From positions 3,311,595 through 3,375,594 of the forward strand of contig JAWPMO010000001.1 of NCBI GenBank assembly GCA_033344875.1: DNA of 64,000 nt, read 5' to 3'. Below, one piece after another: positions 8,976 through 18,000 of the stretch. Position 1 is the first letter of the stretch. Every line of letters begins with the position of its first letter. Under the pieces are notes generated by a model that saw only the letters and a list, made by a program, of their open reading frames with translations, made no database searches and was not told the DNA's origin. Source of the DNA: Ilumatobacteraceae bacterium (lineage in GTDB: Bacteria; Actinomycetota; Acidimicrobiia; Acidimicrobiales; Ilumatobacteraceae). A program made the position numbers and the translations under genes.

Positions 8976-9401
8976 TCACTCGGTGACGGGGCGGCCGACC
9001 TTTCTGGTGCGGCCTCGGAAGAGGGCGATGGGGGTGGCGTCGCCGTCGGGTTCGTCGGACGCCGACACCGTGACGTCCCAGACCGCCGAGCGCCCGCCGC
9101 CTGCCCGCCGTTCGGCGACCGCGGTGAGCCACTGACCAGCGGTGCCGGGTGCGAGCCAGTCGATCTCGGCCGAGGTCGCGAACGCCATGTCGTTCTCGGA
9201 GTTGCTCGCGAAGGCCATCGCACTGTCGGCCAGCAGGAACGTCATCCCACCGTGGACGACCGCGAGCCCGTTGCACATGTCGGGGCGGATCCGCATCCGG
9301 GTCACCGCACGTGTCGGCCCGGCCTCGAGCAACTCGATCCCGAACGCCGGTGCGGTCGCGTCGCGGTCGTACATCGCACGAGCGACGGCGTGATGATCCA
9401 T
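8976..9401 (-). CDS. PaaI-type hotdog thioesterase
   Basis: Predicted hydrolysis of acyl-CoA or aryl-CoA thioesters in the cytoplasm. 141 aa, the normal size of the PaaI family. It shows the conserved N-G-x-x-x-x-H-G-G core (N44 to G52) and Asp59 at the position of the catalytic acid of PaaI, in LADSAMAFASNS. The ATG at 9401 has no Shine-Dalgarno but lies 6 nt behind TACGAT, so the mRNA is probably leaderless. It could belong to phenylacetate or other CoA-ester clearance; substrate unknown. Confidence 0.88.
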   Translation of the reverse strand: MDHHAVARAMYDRDATAPAFGIELLEAGPTRAVTRMRIRPDMCNGLAVVHGGMTFLLADSAMAFASNSENDMAFATSAEIDWLAPGTAGQWLTAVAERRAGGGRSAVWDVTVSASDEPDGDATPIALFRGRTRKVGRPVTE

Positions 9402-9407
9402 GTCGGC

Positions 9408-9413
9408 ATCGTA
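9408..9413 (-). promoter_or_regulatory. -10 box for leaderless thioesterase gene
   Basis: TACGAT on the minus strand, 6 nt before the ATG at 9401. Confidence 0.5.
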
Positions 9414-9447
9414 GAACCTGACTCGCGGTCCGCCGACGGTGGCGGAC

Positions 9448-9453
9448 TACCGT
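9448..9453 (+). promoter_or_regulatory. -10 box for the CAP-domain gene
   Basis: TACCGT, 8 nt before the ATG at 9462; no ribosome binding site, so the transcript is probably leaderless or nearly so. Confidence 0.45.
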
Positions 9454-9461
9454 GGCGTCGC

Positions 9462-9989
9462 ATGCGGGCTCCGGGGTTGGTCATCGTCGTCACCGCGCTC
9501 GCGGTCGGATCGGTCGCCGCCGCGTCGGCAACGGCGATCGTCGCGCCCGCCGAGGTGGGCCGTGAGGCCTACCGCGTCGCCCCGCCGTTCCGCCCCGACC
9601 AGACCTCGGTCGAACGCGCCGTCGACGCGGTGATCGAACTCGTCAACGACGAACGGGCCCGTCGCGGCCTCCCGGTCATGCGGCCGCACGAACTCGTGAC
9701 CGCCGCCGCGATGGCGCACGCCGCCGACATGGCCGACCGGCGGGCCATGGTGCACGTCGGTGCCGACGGTTCCGACACCGGTGAGCGTCTCGACCGCGCA
9801 GGGTTCGTCTGGCGTTCGTGGGGCGAGGCGATCGGTGGGGGTTACGGAACGCCCGAGCCGCTGTTCGATGCGTGGATGGCGAGCGACGAGCACCGCCCTC
9901 ACATCATCGGCGAGCACTTCTACCTGGGTGTCGGCGTCGCGACGACGTCCGACGGCGTGCCCTACTGGGTGCTCGTCGTCGCCAGCTGA
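9462..9989 (+). CDS. secreted CAP (SCP/PR-1) domain protein
   Basis: 175 aa. An N-terminal hydrophobic segment (about residues 5-27, APGLVIVVTALAVGS) acts as signal peptide or anchor. A CAP domain follows, from residue 45 on: VIELVNDERARRGLPVM, AAAMAHAADMADRRAMVH, GEAIGGGY and the tail HFYLGVGVATT. Two candidate CAP-pocket histidines are seen (MAHA.., MVHVG). Bacterial CAP proteins are extracytoplasmic and their biochemical role is mostly unknown. ATG 9462 is chosen because further upstream the frame only runs antisense to the thioesterase gene. Single-gene unit divergent from the thioesterase. Confidence 0.85.
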   Translation: MRAPGLVIVVTALAVGSVAAASATAIVAPAEVGREAYRVAPPFRPDQTSVERAVDAVIELVNDERARRGLPVMRPHELVTAAAMAHAADMADRRAMVHVGADGSDTGERLDRAGFVWRSWGEAIGGGYGTPEPLFDAWMASDEHRPHIIGEHFYLGVGVATTSDGVPYWVLVVAS

Positions 9990-10039
9990 CGTCGGACTCC
10001 CGACCTCGCGCACCGCGGGTCGGCGCCACACCCCGTCGG

Positions 10040-10045
10040 TACCCT
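10040..10045 (+). promoter_or_regulatory. -10 box for the SNF2 gene
   Basis: TACCCT, 7 nt before the GTG start at 10053; fits leaderless initiation. Confidence 0.45.
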
Positions 10046-10052
10046 CGTAGGG

Positions 10053-13034
10053 GTGTCCCGTGATCGTGCGCCCTTCGTCGCCCAGGGCTCCTGGCGTTCG
10101 GGTGCGCTCCACGTGTGGGGCTGGAACGGCGAATCGCCGGCGTCGGCCGCGTGGCTGTACGGCGGCTTCGGTCGCAGCCGCTGGAGCGCCGACGCCGAAC
10201 AGGGCTGGCACGACTCCCCGATCAGCTACGGCGAACTCGGGCGCATCCAGCTCGAACTGCCCGAGGGCGGCGTGCGTTCCGTGCCCGCCGTGCAACTCGA
10301 CCCGTTCGGCGCGTCGGTCTGGCTGTCGGAGACGCCGACCGGCGACCAGCTGTCGCCGTCGCTGGCCTGGTTCGCCCGGTTGACCTCGTTCGCGGTCCGC
10401 CTGGTCGGTCAGCGACGGGTCGTCCCCGAGGTGCTCGACGAGGGCCCGTTCACCGTCGCCCGATGGCGACCGGTGCTGTCACCCGAGTACGACGACGCGT
10501 TGGCGTACGCCGCCGCCAGCGCACCGGCGATCTGCCGCAACGGCTCGTCGGCGTCGACCGTCGACATCCTGCGCGCGCTCGTCGACGGCCTGGCGCGTGC
10601 CGTCCTCCACCACGGTGGCTGGAAACCCGACCTCGGACGCCAGCGGTCCAGCGAGGTGCAGGCGCTCCGGGCGGTGTTCACGGCGCTCGCCAAGCACGAC
10701 CCGGTGATCCGTTCGGGGTCCGACGAGTTCCACCACGCGGTCGACGACCTGTCGCGGTCGCTCGATCGGCATCGGCTGCGGTTGGCGGGCGAGCCCGTCG
10801 TGCGCGGCCGCGTGCGACTGACGCTGCCCGACGATCCGGGCGACCCGTGGCTGGTCGAGCTCGAACTCGTCGACGACGCCGATCCGGGTCGGTGGTGCTC
10901 GGCCGACGACGTCTGGAACGGCTCGCCCCGAGCGGTCGACCTCGCCGGCGGCGAGCACCGCCTTCCGGTGCTCGTCGCCGAGGTCACCTCGCTGTGCGAC
11001 GTCGTCGCCCCCGCCGTCCCCGGGCTCGCCGACCTCGCCTCCCAGCACGAGCCCGGTGCGGTCGAGCTCGACCTCGAGGAGGCCGACGACTTCATCGACA
11101 TCGCGCCGGCGGTCCTCGAACGTCTCGGCATCGAACTGATCGGCCCCGAGCACCTCGTCACCGCCGGGGTCAGCGTGCGGGCGACGGCGACCGACTCGCC
11201 CAAAGACGATCGCAAGGCGCGGTTCGGCAAGGAGGCGCTCGTCGAGTGGGAGGCGATCATCGACGACACGCCCGTGTCCCAGGCCGACATGGAACGCGCC
11301 GAGGCGGCCGGTGCCACGTTGATGCGCGCCGGGCACCGCTGGGTCCGCATCGACCCGGCCGGGCTCCGGCGGGCCCGGGCGCTCATCGAGCAGCAGCGGT
11401 CGAGCAAACAGGCCGTCGGTGCGGTCGAACTCCTGCGGCTCGCGGCCGGGCACTCGCCCGACGGTGAGACGCCGGTCGAACTGGTCGCGGGCGGCGAACC
11501 CGGTGACGCACGCCCGCTCGATCCGCAGTCCGACGAGGCGATGGCGGCCGACCCGGGTTGGGTGCGGTCGCTGCTCGGCGGCCTGCCCGACGAGCGGCTC
11601 GAAGAGGTCGAGGAGTCCGATGCCTTCGTCGGCGAACTCCGCCACTACCAGCGGCGAGGACTCGGCTGGATGCAGTTCCTGGCTCGCGTCGGACTGGGCG
11701 GTTGCCTCGCCGACGACATGGGGCTCGGCAAGACCGCGACGACGCTGGCCCATCTGGTCGAGCGCCCCGGACCGCACCTCGTCGTGTGCCCGCTGAGCGT
11801 CGTGCACAACTGGGAGTCCGAGGCGCACCGGTTCACCCCGGGCCTGACCGTGCTCGTGCACCACGGGGCCGGTCGGCAGCAGGGCGCGCCGGCTCTGTTC
11901 GGCCTGGCCGATGCCGACATCGTGGTGACCACCTACGGGTTGCTGCCCCGCGACCTCGAAGCGCTCGGTGAGGTCGACTGGACCACGGTCGTCCTCGACG
12001 AGGCGCAGATGGTCAAGAACCCGAGCACCAAGGCGGCCAAGGCCGTCCGCCAGCTCCGGGCGGCCCAGAAGCTGGCGCTGACCGGCACGCCGGTCGAGAA
12101 CCGACTGTCCGAGCTCTGGGCGATCCTCGACGCCTGCAATCCGGGTCTGCTCGGCAGCCAAACCAAGTTCCGCGAACAGTACGCCGGGCCGATCGAGCGC
12201 AGCAACGACGCCGAGGCGGCCGAGCGCCTGCGCACGCTCACCCGACCGTTCGTGTTGCGCCGCACCAAGGCCGACCGCCGGCTGCTGCCCGATCTGCCCG
12301 ACAAGATCGAACAGATCGCGTACGCCCAGTTGACCAAGGAGCAGGCGACCCTGTACCAGCGAGTCGTCGATCAACTCCTGGTCGACGCGAAGGAGATGGA
12401 AGGCATGCAGCGCCGGGGCCGGGTGCTGTCGGCGCTCACCCGTCTGAAACAGATCTGCAACCATCCGGCACACGCGCTCAAGGACGGATCACGGCTGGCC
12501 GGACGCTCGGGCAAGCTCAACCGATTCGACGAGTTGGTCACCGAGCTCCTCGACGTCGACGAGCGAGCGCTCGTCTTCACCCAGTTCCGCGAGATGGGCG
12601 ACCTGTTGCAGATCCACCTCCGAGAACGGTTCGAGATGCCGGCCCCGTTCCTCCACGGTGGGGTGTCGCGCACCGGTCGCGACGCCATGGTTGCGGCGTT
12701 CCAGTCCGGCGAGGCACCGCCGCTGCTCCTCGTCTCGCTGAAGGCGGGCGGCACCGGGCTCAACCTCACCGCGGCCAGCCAGGTCATCCACTACGACCGA
12801 TGGTGGAACCCGGCGGTCGAAGACCAGGCAACCGACCGCGCCTGGCGCCTCGGCCAGCAGCGCACCGTCAACGTCCACAAGCTGGTCTGCCAGGGCACCG
12901 TCGAAGAACGCATCGGCCAGGTGATCGACGAGAAGCGTGCGATCGCCGACGCCGTGATCGGTACCGGTGAGGCGTGGCTCTCCGAGCTGTCGACCGACGA
13001 TCTGGCGGAGCTGGTGCTCCTGGAGGCCACATGA
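10053..13034 (+). CDS. SNF2-family DEAD/DEAH-like helicase (ATP-dependent translocase)
   Basis: 993 aa. The N-terminal 500 residues are the SNF2 helicase-associated region of bacterial HepA-like proteins. The motor follows: motif I DDMGLGKT (K560), motif II DEAQ (649-652), motif III LALTGTPVENRLSELWAILD, and the helicase C domain with VSLKAGGTGLNLTAAS and DRWWNPAVEDQATDRAWRLG. GTG 10053 is used. It overlaps the next gene by four bases (ATGA), and that gene encodes a SWIM zinc-finger protein. The pair is a common actinobacterial two-gene unit, presumably acting on nucleic acid or RNA polymerase complexes; the exact role is unknown. Confidence 0.92.
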   Translation: MSRDRAPFVAQGSWRSGALHVWGWNGESPASAAWLYGGFGRSRWSADAEQGWHDSPISYGELGRIQLELPEGGVRSVPAVQLDPFGASVWLSETPTGDQLSPSLAWFARLTSFAVRLVGQRRVVPEVLDEGPFTVARWRPVLSPEYDDALAYAAASAPAICRNGSSASTVDILRALVDGLARAVLHHGGWKPDLGRQRSSEVQALRAVFTALAKHDPVIRSGSDEFHHAVDDLSRSLDRHRLRLAGEPVVRGRVRLTLPDDPGDPWLVELELVDDADPGRWCSADDVWNGSPRAVDLAGGEHRLPVLVAEVTSLCDVVAPAVPGLADLASQHEPGAVELDLEEADDFIDIAPAVLERLGIELIGPEHLVTAGVSVRATATDSPKDDRKARFGKEALVEWEAIIDDTPVSQADMERAEAAGATLMRAGHRWVRIDPAGLRRARALIEQQRSSKQAVGAVELLRLAAGHSPDGETPVELVAGGEPGDARPLDPQSDEAMAADPGWVRSLLGGLPDERLEEVEESDAFVGELRHYQRRGLGWMQFLARVGLGGCLADDMGLGKTATTLAHLVERPGPHLVVCPLSVVHNWESEAHRFTPGLTVLVHHGAGRQQGAPALFGLADADIVVTTYGLLPRDLEALGEVDWTTVVLDEAQMVKNPSTKAAKAVRQLRAAQKLALTGTPVENRLSELWAILDACNPGLLGSQTKFREQYAGPIERSNDAEAAERLRTLTRPFVLRRTKADRRLLPDLPDKIEQIAYAQLTKEQATLYQRVVDQLLVDAKEMEGMQRRGRVLSALTRLKQICNHPAHALKDGSRLAGRSGKLNRFDELVTELLDVDERALVFTQFREMGDLLQIHLRERFEMPAPFLHGGVSRTGRDAMVAAFQSGEAPPLLLVSLKAGGTGLNLTAASQVIHYDRWWNPAVEDQATDRAWRLGQQRTVNVHKLVCQGTVEERIGQVIDEKRAIADAVIGTGEAWLSELSTDDLAELVLLEAT

Positions 13035-13732
13035 GCCGCCCCCGCAAGCCGTACGGGCCGAACCCTCCCGGCCGGTTGCTCGGCACGATGATCAAGGTGC
13101 TCGCCGCCGAGATGAGCGATCAGGGCCGACTCGCGCGTGGCAAGCGGTACTGGGCCGACGACGCGGTCATCGACATCGTCGTGGGTCACGGCGCGGTGAC
13201 CGCCGAGATCCAGGGCTCGCGTCCCGAGCCGTACGTGGTCACGATCGAGGCGTCGAGCGGATCGGGCGTTCCCGGCAAGCGCGACGTCTGGGCGCAATGC
13301 ACCTGTCCCGACGACACCGGCACCGGTGCCGATCTGTGCAAGCACGCGGTCGCCGCGTTCTTCACTCTCGCCGACGAGGTGTCGATCGACCCCGAACTCG
13401 TCGACCGGTGGCGTCGCAGCGCGCGGCGCGACCGTCCCGACGCCGAGGTCACCGAGCTCCGACCCGCCCGCCACGACGACGAGGATCACGACGACGAGGA
13501 TCTTGACGATCACGACGACGATCACGACGACGAGGGTGCCGAGGTGATCGAGCTGCGGCCTCGGATCGATCCCGACCTCGACGCGATCTCACATCTGCTC
13601 CGGTCACCTGCGGGGGCCTCGCCGCCCGAGTTCCCCGAGGTGACCGAGCTCGAGCACGGTCTGATCCGTGATCCACTGCTCGCCGACGTGCTCGCCGACG
13701 CGCTCGACCATCTCGCGATCCGCTGGGAGTGA
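13031..13732 (+). CDS. SWIM zinc-finger protein, partner of the SNF2 helicase
   Basis: 233 aa. ATG 13031 overlaps the helicase stop (ATGA); a longer frame upstream would lie inside the helicase gene. The SWIM motif C-x-C-x(n)-C-x-H is seen as QCTCPDDTGTGADLCKHAV (about residues 93-111). A run of Asp/His/Glu (DDEDHDDEDLDDHDDDHDDE) sits near 155-175 and may bind metal or only be flexible. SWIM domains bind DNA or protein partners. The strict coupling to the SNF2 gene suggests the two proteins form a complex. Confidence 0.88.
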   Translation: MSRPRKPYGPNPPGRLLGTMIKVLAAEMSDQGRLARGKRYWADDAVIDIVVGHGAVTAEIQGSRPEPYVVTIEASSGSGVPGKRDVWAQCTCPDDTGTGADLCKHAVAAFFTLADEVSIDPELVDRWRRSARRDRPDAEVTELRPARHDDEDHDDEDLDDHDDDHDDEGAEVIELRPRIDPDLDAISHLLRSPAGASPPEFPEVTELEHGLIRDPLLADVLADALDHLAIRWE

Positions 13733-13800
13733 GCCCGGAGGTCGACGTTGTGTGGCGGTCCGAGTTCGGGGTGTGGCAGGCGCAACGGTCGGTCGGGTCC

Positions 13801-13806
13801 TACACT
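13801..13806 (+). promoter_or_regulatory. -10 box for the moxR operon
   Basis: TACACT, 7 nt before the ATG at 13814; no Shine-Dalgarno is present. Confidence 0.5.
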
Positions 13807-13813
13807 CGGCCGC

Positions 13814-14764
13814 ATGTCGGGTGAGATCACAGCGGTCGTGCAGGCCTTGGTCAACAACGTCGATGCGGTGGTGCGCGGCAAGCACCACGAGATCCGCATG
13901 GCGGTCGCCTGCCTCCTGACCGAGGGACACCTGCTCCTCGACGATGTGCCGGGAACCGGCAAGACCTCGTTGGCCAAGGCGATCGCGGGCTCGATCGGCG
14001 GCACCTGGAAGCGGGTCCAGTTCACCCCTGACCTGCTGCCCAGCGACATCACCGGCGTCATGGTGTACGACCAGTCGACCAGCGTGTTCAACTTCCGCGA
14101 GGGGCCGGTCTTCGCCAACGTGCTGATCGGTGACGAGATCAACCGTGGCAGCCCCAAGACGCAGTCGGCCCTGCTCGAGGTGATGGAGGAGCGGCAGGTC
14201 ACCACCGACGGGGTCGCGCGCGCGGTGCCCAGACCGTTCTTCGTGGTCGCGACGCAGAACCCGCGCGACTTCCAGGGCACCTTTCCGCTGCCCGACGTGC
14301 AGCTCGACCGCTTCACGATGCGGATCAGCCTGGGCTACACCGACCACAACACCGAGGTCCGCGTCCTCGAGGACTACCGGCGCAGCTCGCGCGACGTCTC
14401 GGTCAGCGCCGTCACCGACGCCGAGACGCTGGAGTCGGTGATCGGCCAGGTCGACGAGCTCGAGGTCGCACCTGGGGTGCACGACTACATCGTCCGGATC
14501 GCCGAATCCACGCGCGGCCACCCCGACCTGCGGCTGGGTGTGTCGACCCGTGGCACGATCGCCCTGTTGCGGGCATCGCGGGCGTGGGCGGCGACCGCCG
14601 AGCGCGACTACGTGACGCCCGACGACGTCCAGGACGTGGCACCGTCGGTGTGCTCGCACCGGATCGCCCTGACCCCCGAAGCCGAGCTTCGAGGGTCCGA
14701 CACGGCGAGCATCCTGGCGAACCTGCTGGACGAGGTTCCGGTACCCCGCAGCCGAGAGGGCTGA
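13814..14764 (+). CDS. moxR: MoxR-family AAA+ ATPase
   Basis: 316 aa. Walker A DDVPGTGKTSLAKAI near residues 42-56, Walker B with VLIGDEINRGSPKTQSALLE, sensor 1 TQNPRDFQGTFPLP and the lid domain with STRGTIALLRASRAWA. MoxR ATPases act as chaperones for assembly or activation of partner proteins, often with DUF58 and transglutaminase partners, exactly the two genes that follow. The ATG at 13814 is chosen because it follows TACACT by 7 nt; its stop shares a base with the DUF58 start. Confidence 0.92.
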   Translation: MSGEITAVVQALVNNVDAVVRGKHHEIRMAVACLLTEGHLLLDDVPGTGKTSLAKAIAGSIGGTWKRVQFTPDLLPSDITGVMVYDQSTSVFNFREGPVFANVLIGDEINRGSPKTQSALLEVMEERQVTTDGVARAVPRPFFVVATQNPRDFQGTFPLPDVQLDRFTMRISLGYTDHNTEVRVLEDYRRSSRDVSVSAVTDAETLESVIGQVDELEVAPGVHDYIVRIAESTRGHPDLRLGVSTRGTIALLRASRAWAATAERDYVTPDDVQDVAPSVCSHRIALTPEAELRGSDTASILANLLDEVPVPRSREG

Positions 14765-15873
14765 TGCTCACTCGGTCGGGTCTCGGAGCGGCCGTCGCCA
14801 CGATCGTGCTGATCGTCTGCGGGACGTGGTGGCGCTACGAGGAGCTCGTCGTCGTCGGGGCCGCGCTCGCGGTAGCGCTGGTGATCGCGCTCTGGAGCGC
14901 GCGTGCGACGCAGCGCGCCGACGTCGTTCGAATTGTCACGTCACCGAGAGTCGCCCGCGGCGATCCGGTCAGGGCCATCTATCGCGTCACCAACCCGGGT
15001 CGGCGCCGTCTGGCACCGATGACGATCGTCGACGAGTGCGATGAGCAGGTCGCGCGGGTTCCCATCGGTGAGATCGGGCCGCTCGACCGGACGGAGGCGG
15101 TCGGTCTGATCCCGACCCGCCGACGTGGGCTGTTCCCGATCGGCCCGTGGGCGATCGAGCGCACCGACCCGTTCCGCCTCGCCGTCGGCCGCCGCCAGAG
15201 CGACGCGACCGGTCAGATCATCGTGCACCCACGGATCTACCCGCTCGCCGGTCCCTACGGGGCCATGCACACGGTCGAGGACGAGGCGATCGTCCGTACG
15301 GCCGCCTCCGACCCGTTGAGCGGGTTCGTGTCGCTGCGCGAGTACGTCGACGGCGACGACCCCCGGCTCATCCACTGGCCGACCTCGGCGCGTATGGGCA
15401 CCCTGATGCTGCGCGAGCACGTCGAACTCCGTCGGCCCGAGTTCACGGTGGTCCTCGACGCGGTCGACACCGCGGCGACGGCCGACGACTTCGAAGAGAT
15501 GGCCGATGTCGCCGCATCGGTCTCGGTGCACGCACTCGGGAGCGGCGTGACGGTACGGCTCCGCACCACGTCCCGGGAGTTCCCCGGCGCCGCTCGGCCG
15601 ATCGATCGCGACACGCAGGTGCTCGATCTGCTGACGCCGGTCCGACAGTGCGACGACTCGGCGTCGCTCGCGTTGGCGGAGATCTTCCAGGGTGGACTCG
15701 ACCACTCGACGATCGTGTTCATCACCGGGCCGTCGGGGCCGTCGACGACGCTCCGCAACGCCGATCGTCTGTCGGTGGTCCGGATCGGCGCCGGGGCCGA
15801 GGCCGGCATCGGCATCACGATGGCGGCCGATGACGCGGTGACCTTCGTCCAACGGTGGCGCCCGTGGATGTGA
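14764..15873 (+). CDS. DUF58 domain protein
   Basis: 369 aa membrane protein. Two hydrophobic helices at the N-terminus (about residues 7-23 and 28-44), a beta-rich linker, then the DUF58 domain with the conserved DPLSGFVSLREYVDGDDPRL then IHWPTSARMG near residue 185-215; it adopts a von Willebrand A-like fold in the family. Start ATG 14764 overlaps the moxR stop (TGATG). The C-terminus overlaps the next gene by 19 bases. Typical middle gene of MoxR-DUF58-TgpA operons, role in envelope-protein maturation inferred. Confidence 0.88.
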   Translation: MLTRSGLGAAVATIVLIVCGTWWRYEELVVVGAALAVALVIALWSARATQRADVVRIVTSPRVARGDPVRAIYRVTNPGRRRLAPMTIVDECDEQVARVPIGEIGPLDRTEAVGLIPTRRRGLFPIGPWAIERTDPFRLAVGRRQSDATGQIIVHPRIYPLAGPYGAMHTVEDEAIVRTAASDPLSGFVSLREYVDGDDPRLIHWPTSARMGTLMLREHVELRRPEFTVVLDAVDTAATADDFEEMADVAASVSVHALGSGVTVRLRTTSREFPGAARPIDRDTQVLDLLTPVRQCDDSASLALAEIFQGGLDHSTIVFITGPSGPSTTLRNADRLSVVRIGAGAEAGIGITMAADDAVTFVQRWRPWM

Positions 15874-17993
15874 CCCGACTCCGCCTAGTGCTCACCACGG
15901 CGCTCGGGGTGCTGCTCGCGCTCGTGGCGAGCAACGCCTTCGACTCGACCCAGTGGCCGCTGCTGCTGCCGGTGGGGATCGCGGCGGTCGGCGCCGTGCT
16001 CGTCGTCAACCGCCGTCTGGTGCTGCGACTGGCCGTCGGCACCGTGGCGGTCGTCGGGGGCGTGTTCGCCGCCACCCTCGCCGCCGATGGCGCACCGAGC
16101 GCAGCGTGGAACGCGCTGGTCGAGGGGCCGCGGCAGCTGCTCACGACCGAGTGGCCGAGCCCGGCGGTCCCGTCGGTCGTCGGCGCGGTGGCATTGCTCG
16201 TGGGTGTGACCGTGGCGATCGCGCTCGACCTGGCAGGCCGTGCGCGTTGGCACCTCGCACCGCTCGGGGTGATCGCGATCGGGTGGGTGGCAGCGCTGTC
16301 GATCGGTGCGCCGGTGCGCCCACCGATCTGGGTCTTCGCGCTGGGTGGTGTCTGCGCCGTCGTGTTCGCGCTCACCCGTCACGATCGGGGCGTCGCCGGA
16401 GCCTCCGGGGTCCTCGCTGCCGACCGCACGATCGCCATGTCGGTCGTCGCGATCGCGGCCGTCACACTCGGCACGGCGTCGGCGGTCGCGTGGGCCGACC
16501 GGGCCGATCCCCGTCGCACCGCCGATGCCGAGACCAACGCCGCGGTGCTCGACCCGATCGAGGCGATGGTCGCGCTCCGCCGTGCCGACCCGCCGTTCCC
16601 CCTGTTCTCGATCGTCGATCGGTCTCGTGTGGTCGGTCAGTCGTTCCCGGCCCGGTGGCGGATCGCAGCGCTCGACACGTACGACGGCCAGCGCTGGGTC
16701 CCGCGCGTCACGCTGCGCCCGATCGGCGGACGGTTGGGACTCCCGACCCCACCGAGCGTCGAACGTCCGCCGGCCGTCGACTACGAGTTGACCTACGAGT
16801 CCGACGACATCGCCCTGTTGCCGTACCCGGGTGCGCCGCTGTCGGCGTCGGTCGACGTCGAGACCGACCTCGGTCGCGTCGTCGTCCGCCCCCTCGAGGC
16901 GCCCCAGGTCGACGACGTCGTGATGATGTCGTCGGAGGTCGCGCCGACGTCGCGTTCGGCGCTCGACGGCACGGTCGGCAGGCGCCCGGTCGACGACATT
17001 GCCGAGGGTTTCGGCGACCGGGCGCGGGCCCTGGTCGACGAGGACACCACCGTCATCGAACAGTTGCGCCAAATCGAAGCGACGATGCGCGACGAGTGGC
17101 AGCTCGACCCGTCGGCCCCTGGAGGCGGGCAGCAGCTCGCGTTGATCGACCGGTTCCTGGGCGAGACGACCCGCGGGACCCGTGAGCAGTTCGTGACCGC
17201 GTTCGTGCTGTTGGCCAGGTCGCTCGGGGTCGATGCGCGGGTGGCGACCGGATTCATCGTGCCGCCCGAATCGATCGGACCGTCGCTCGTGCTCGAGTCG
17301 AGCATGGCATCGGTCTGGCCGGAGGTGCGGTTCGAGAACGTGGGATGGGTGCCCTTCGATCCGGTTCCGCAAGTGGTGTCGCCCGACGACGGCGACCCCG
17401 AGCCGCCCCCGGAGGCCCAGACCCCGGCGGCCGCTCAGCCGCCGATCGCGCCACCCAACGAGGACGTCGAGCCGACCGACGAAGAGGTCCCCGAGGTCGT
17501 GACCGCGACCGATCGATGGGACGGTGTCCGCCGATGGCTGCAGCGTGGTGCGGTGGTCTCCGCGATCGGGCTGCTCCCGATCCTGCTCGCCGTCGGCCTG
17601 ATCGTCGGCATCAAGTGGCGGCGCCGTCGCCGTCGCCGTCGTGCGCCCGATCCGGTCGCCCGCATCAGGGGTGTCTGGGCCAACGCGACCGACGCGCTCG
17701 TCGACGCCGGGATGACGATCGGTCCGAGCTGGACCGACGACACCATCGCGTCGTCGGCGGCGTCGTTGGCGCCGAGCGTCCCGCACGAACTGCGACGCCT
17801 CGCGGCGATGTCGACCCAGGTCACGTTCGGTGCCGCCCACGGTGCAGACGCGCTCGCGGACGACGCCGTGCTCACCTCGGCCGCGGTCGATCAGGCGGTC
17901 CGGGACGAACGAACCCGCTGGCAGCGCGTTCGTTGGCGCCTCAGCCTGCGGTCGTTGCGACGCTCGACCCGGTCGCCGGTGTCACCCGACTGA
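15855..17993 (+). CDS. TgpA-like transglutaminase-fold membrane protein, catalytic residues lost
   Basis: 712 aa. About seven N-terminal membrane helices (residues 5-215), an extracytoplasmic region, a transglutaminase-like core (about 425-510) and a C-terminal helix near 565-588 followed by a cytoplasmic tail. The core reads GTREQFVTAFVLLARSLGVD then ARVATGF, where active relatives have Cys in place of Arg443; the catalytic His of the HAWPEV motif is Ser486 (SVWPEV). Only Asp502 of the triad (GWVPFDP) remains. It is therefore probably a binding or structural pseudo-enzyme. Start GTG 15855 overlaps DUF58; GTG 15864 is an alternative. Confidence 0.85.
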   Translation: MAPVDVTRLRLVLTTALGVLLALVASNAFDSTQWPLLLPVGIAAVGAVLVVNRRLVLRLAVGTVAVVGGVFAATLAADGAPSAAWNALVEGPRQLLTTEWPSPAVPSVVGAVALLVGVTVAIALDLAGRARWHLAPLGVIAIGWVAALSIGAPVRPPIWVFALGGVCAVVFALTRHDRGVAGASGVLAADRTIAMSVVAIAAVTLGTASAVAWADRADPRRTADAETNAAVLDPIEAMVALRRADPPFPLFSIVDRSRVVGQSFPARWRIAALDTYDGQRWVPRVTLRPIGGRLGLPTPPSVERPPAVDYELTYESDDIALLPYPGAPLSASVDVETDLGRVVVRPLEAPQVDDVVMMSSEVAPTSRSALDGTVGRRPVDDIAEGFGDRARALVDEDTTVIEQLRQIEATMRDEWQLDPSAPGGGQQLALIDRFLGETTRGTREQFVTAFVLLARSLGVDARVATGFIVPPESIGPSLVLESSMASVWPEVRFENVGWVPFDPVPQVVSPDDGDPEPPPEAQTPAAAQPPIAPPNEDVEPTDEEVPEVVTATDRWDGVRRWLQRGAVVSAIGLLPILLAVGLIVGIKWRRRRRRRRAPDPVARIRGVWANATDALVDAGMTIGPSWTDDTIASSAASLAPSVPHELRRLAAMSTQVTFGAAHGADALADDAVLTSAAVDQAVRDERTRWQRVRWRLSLRSLRRSTRSPVSPD

Positions 17994-18000
17994 CGCCGTC

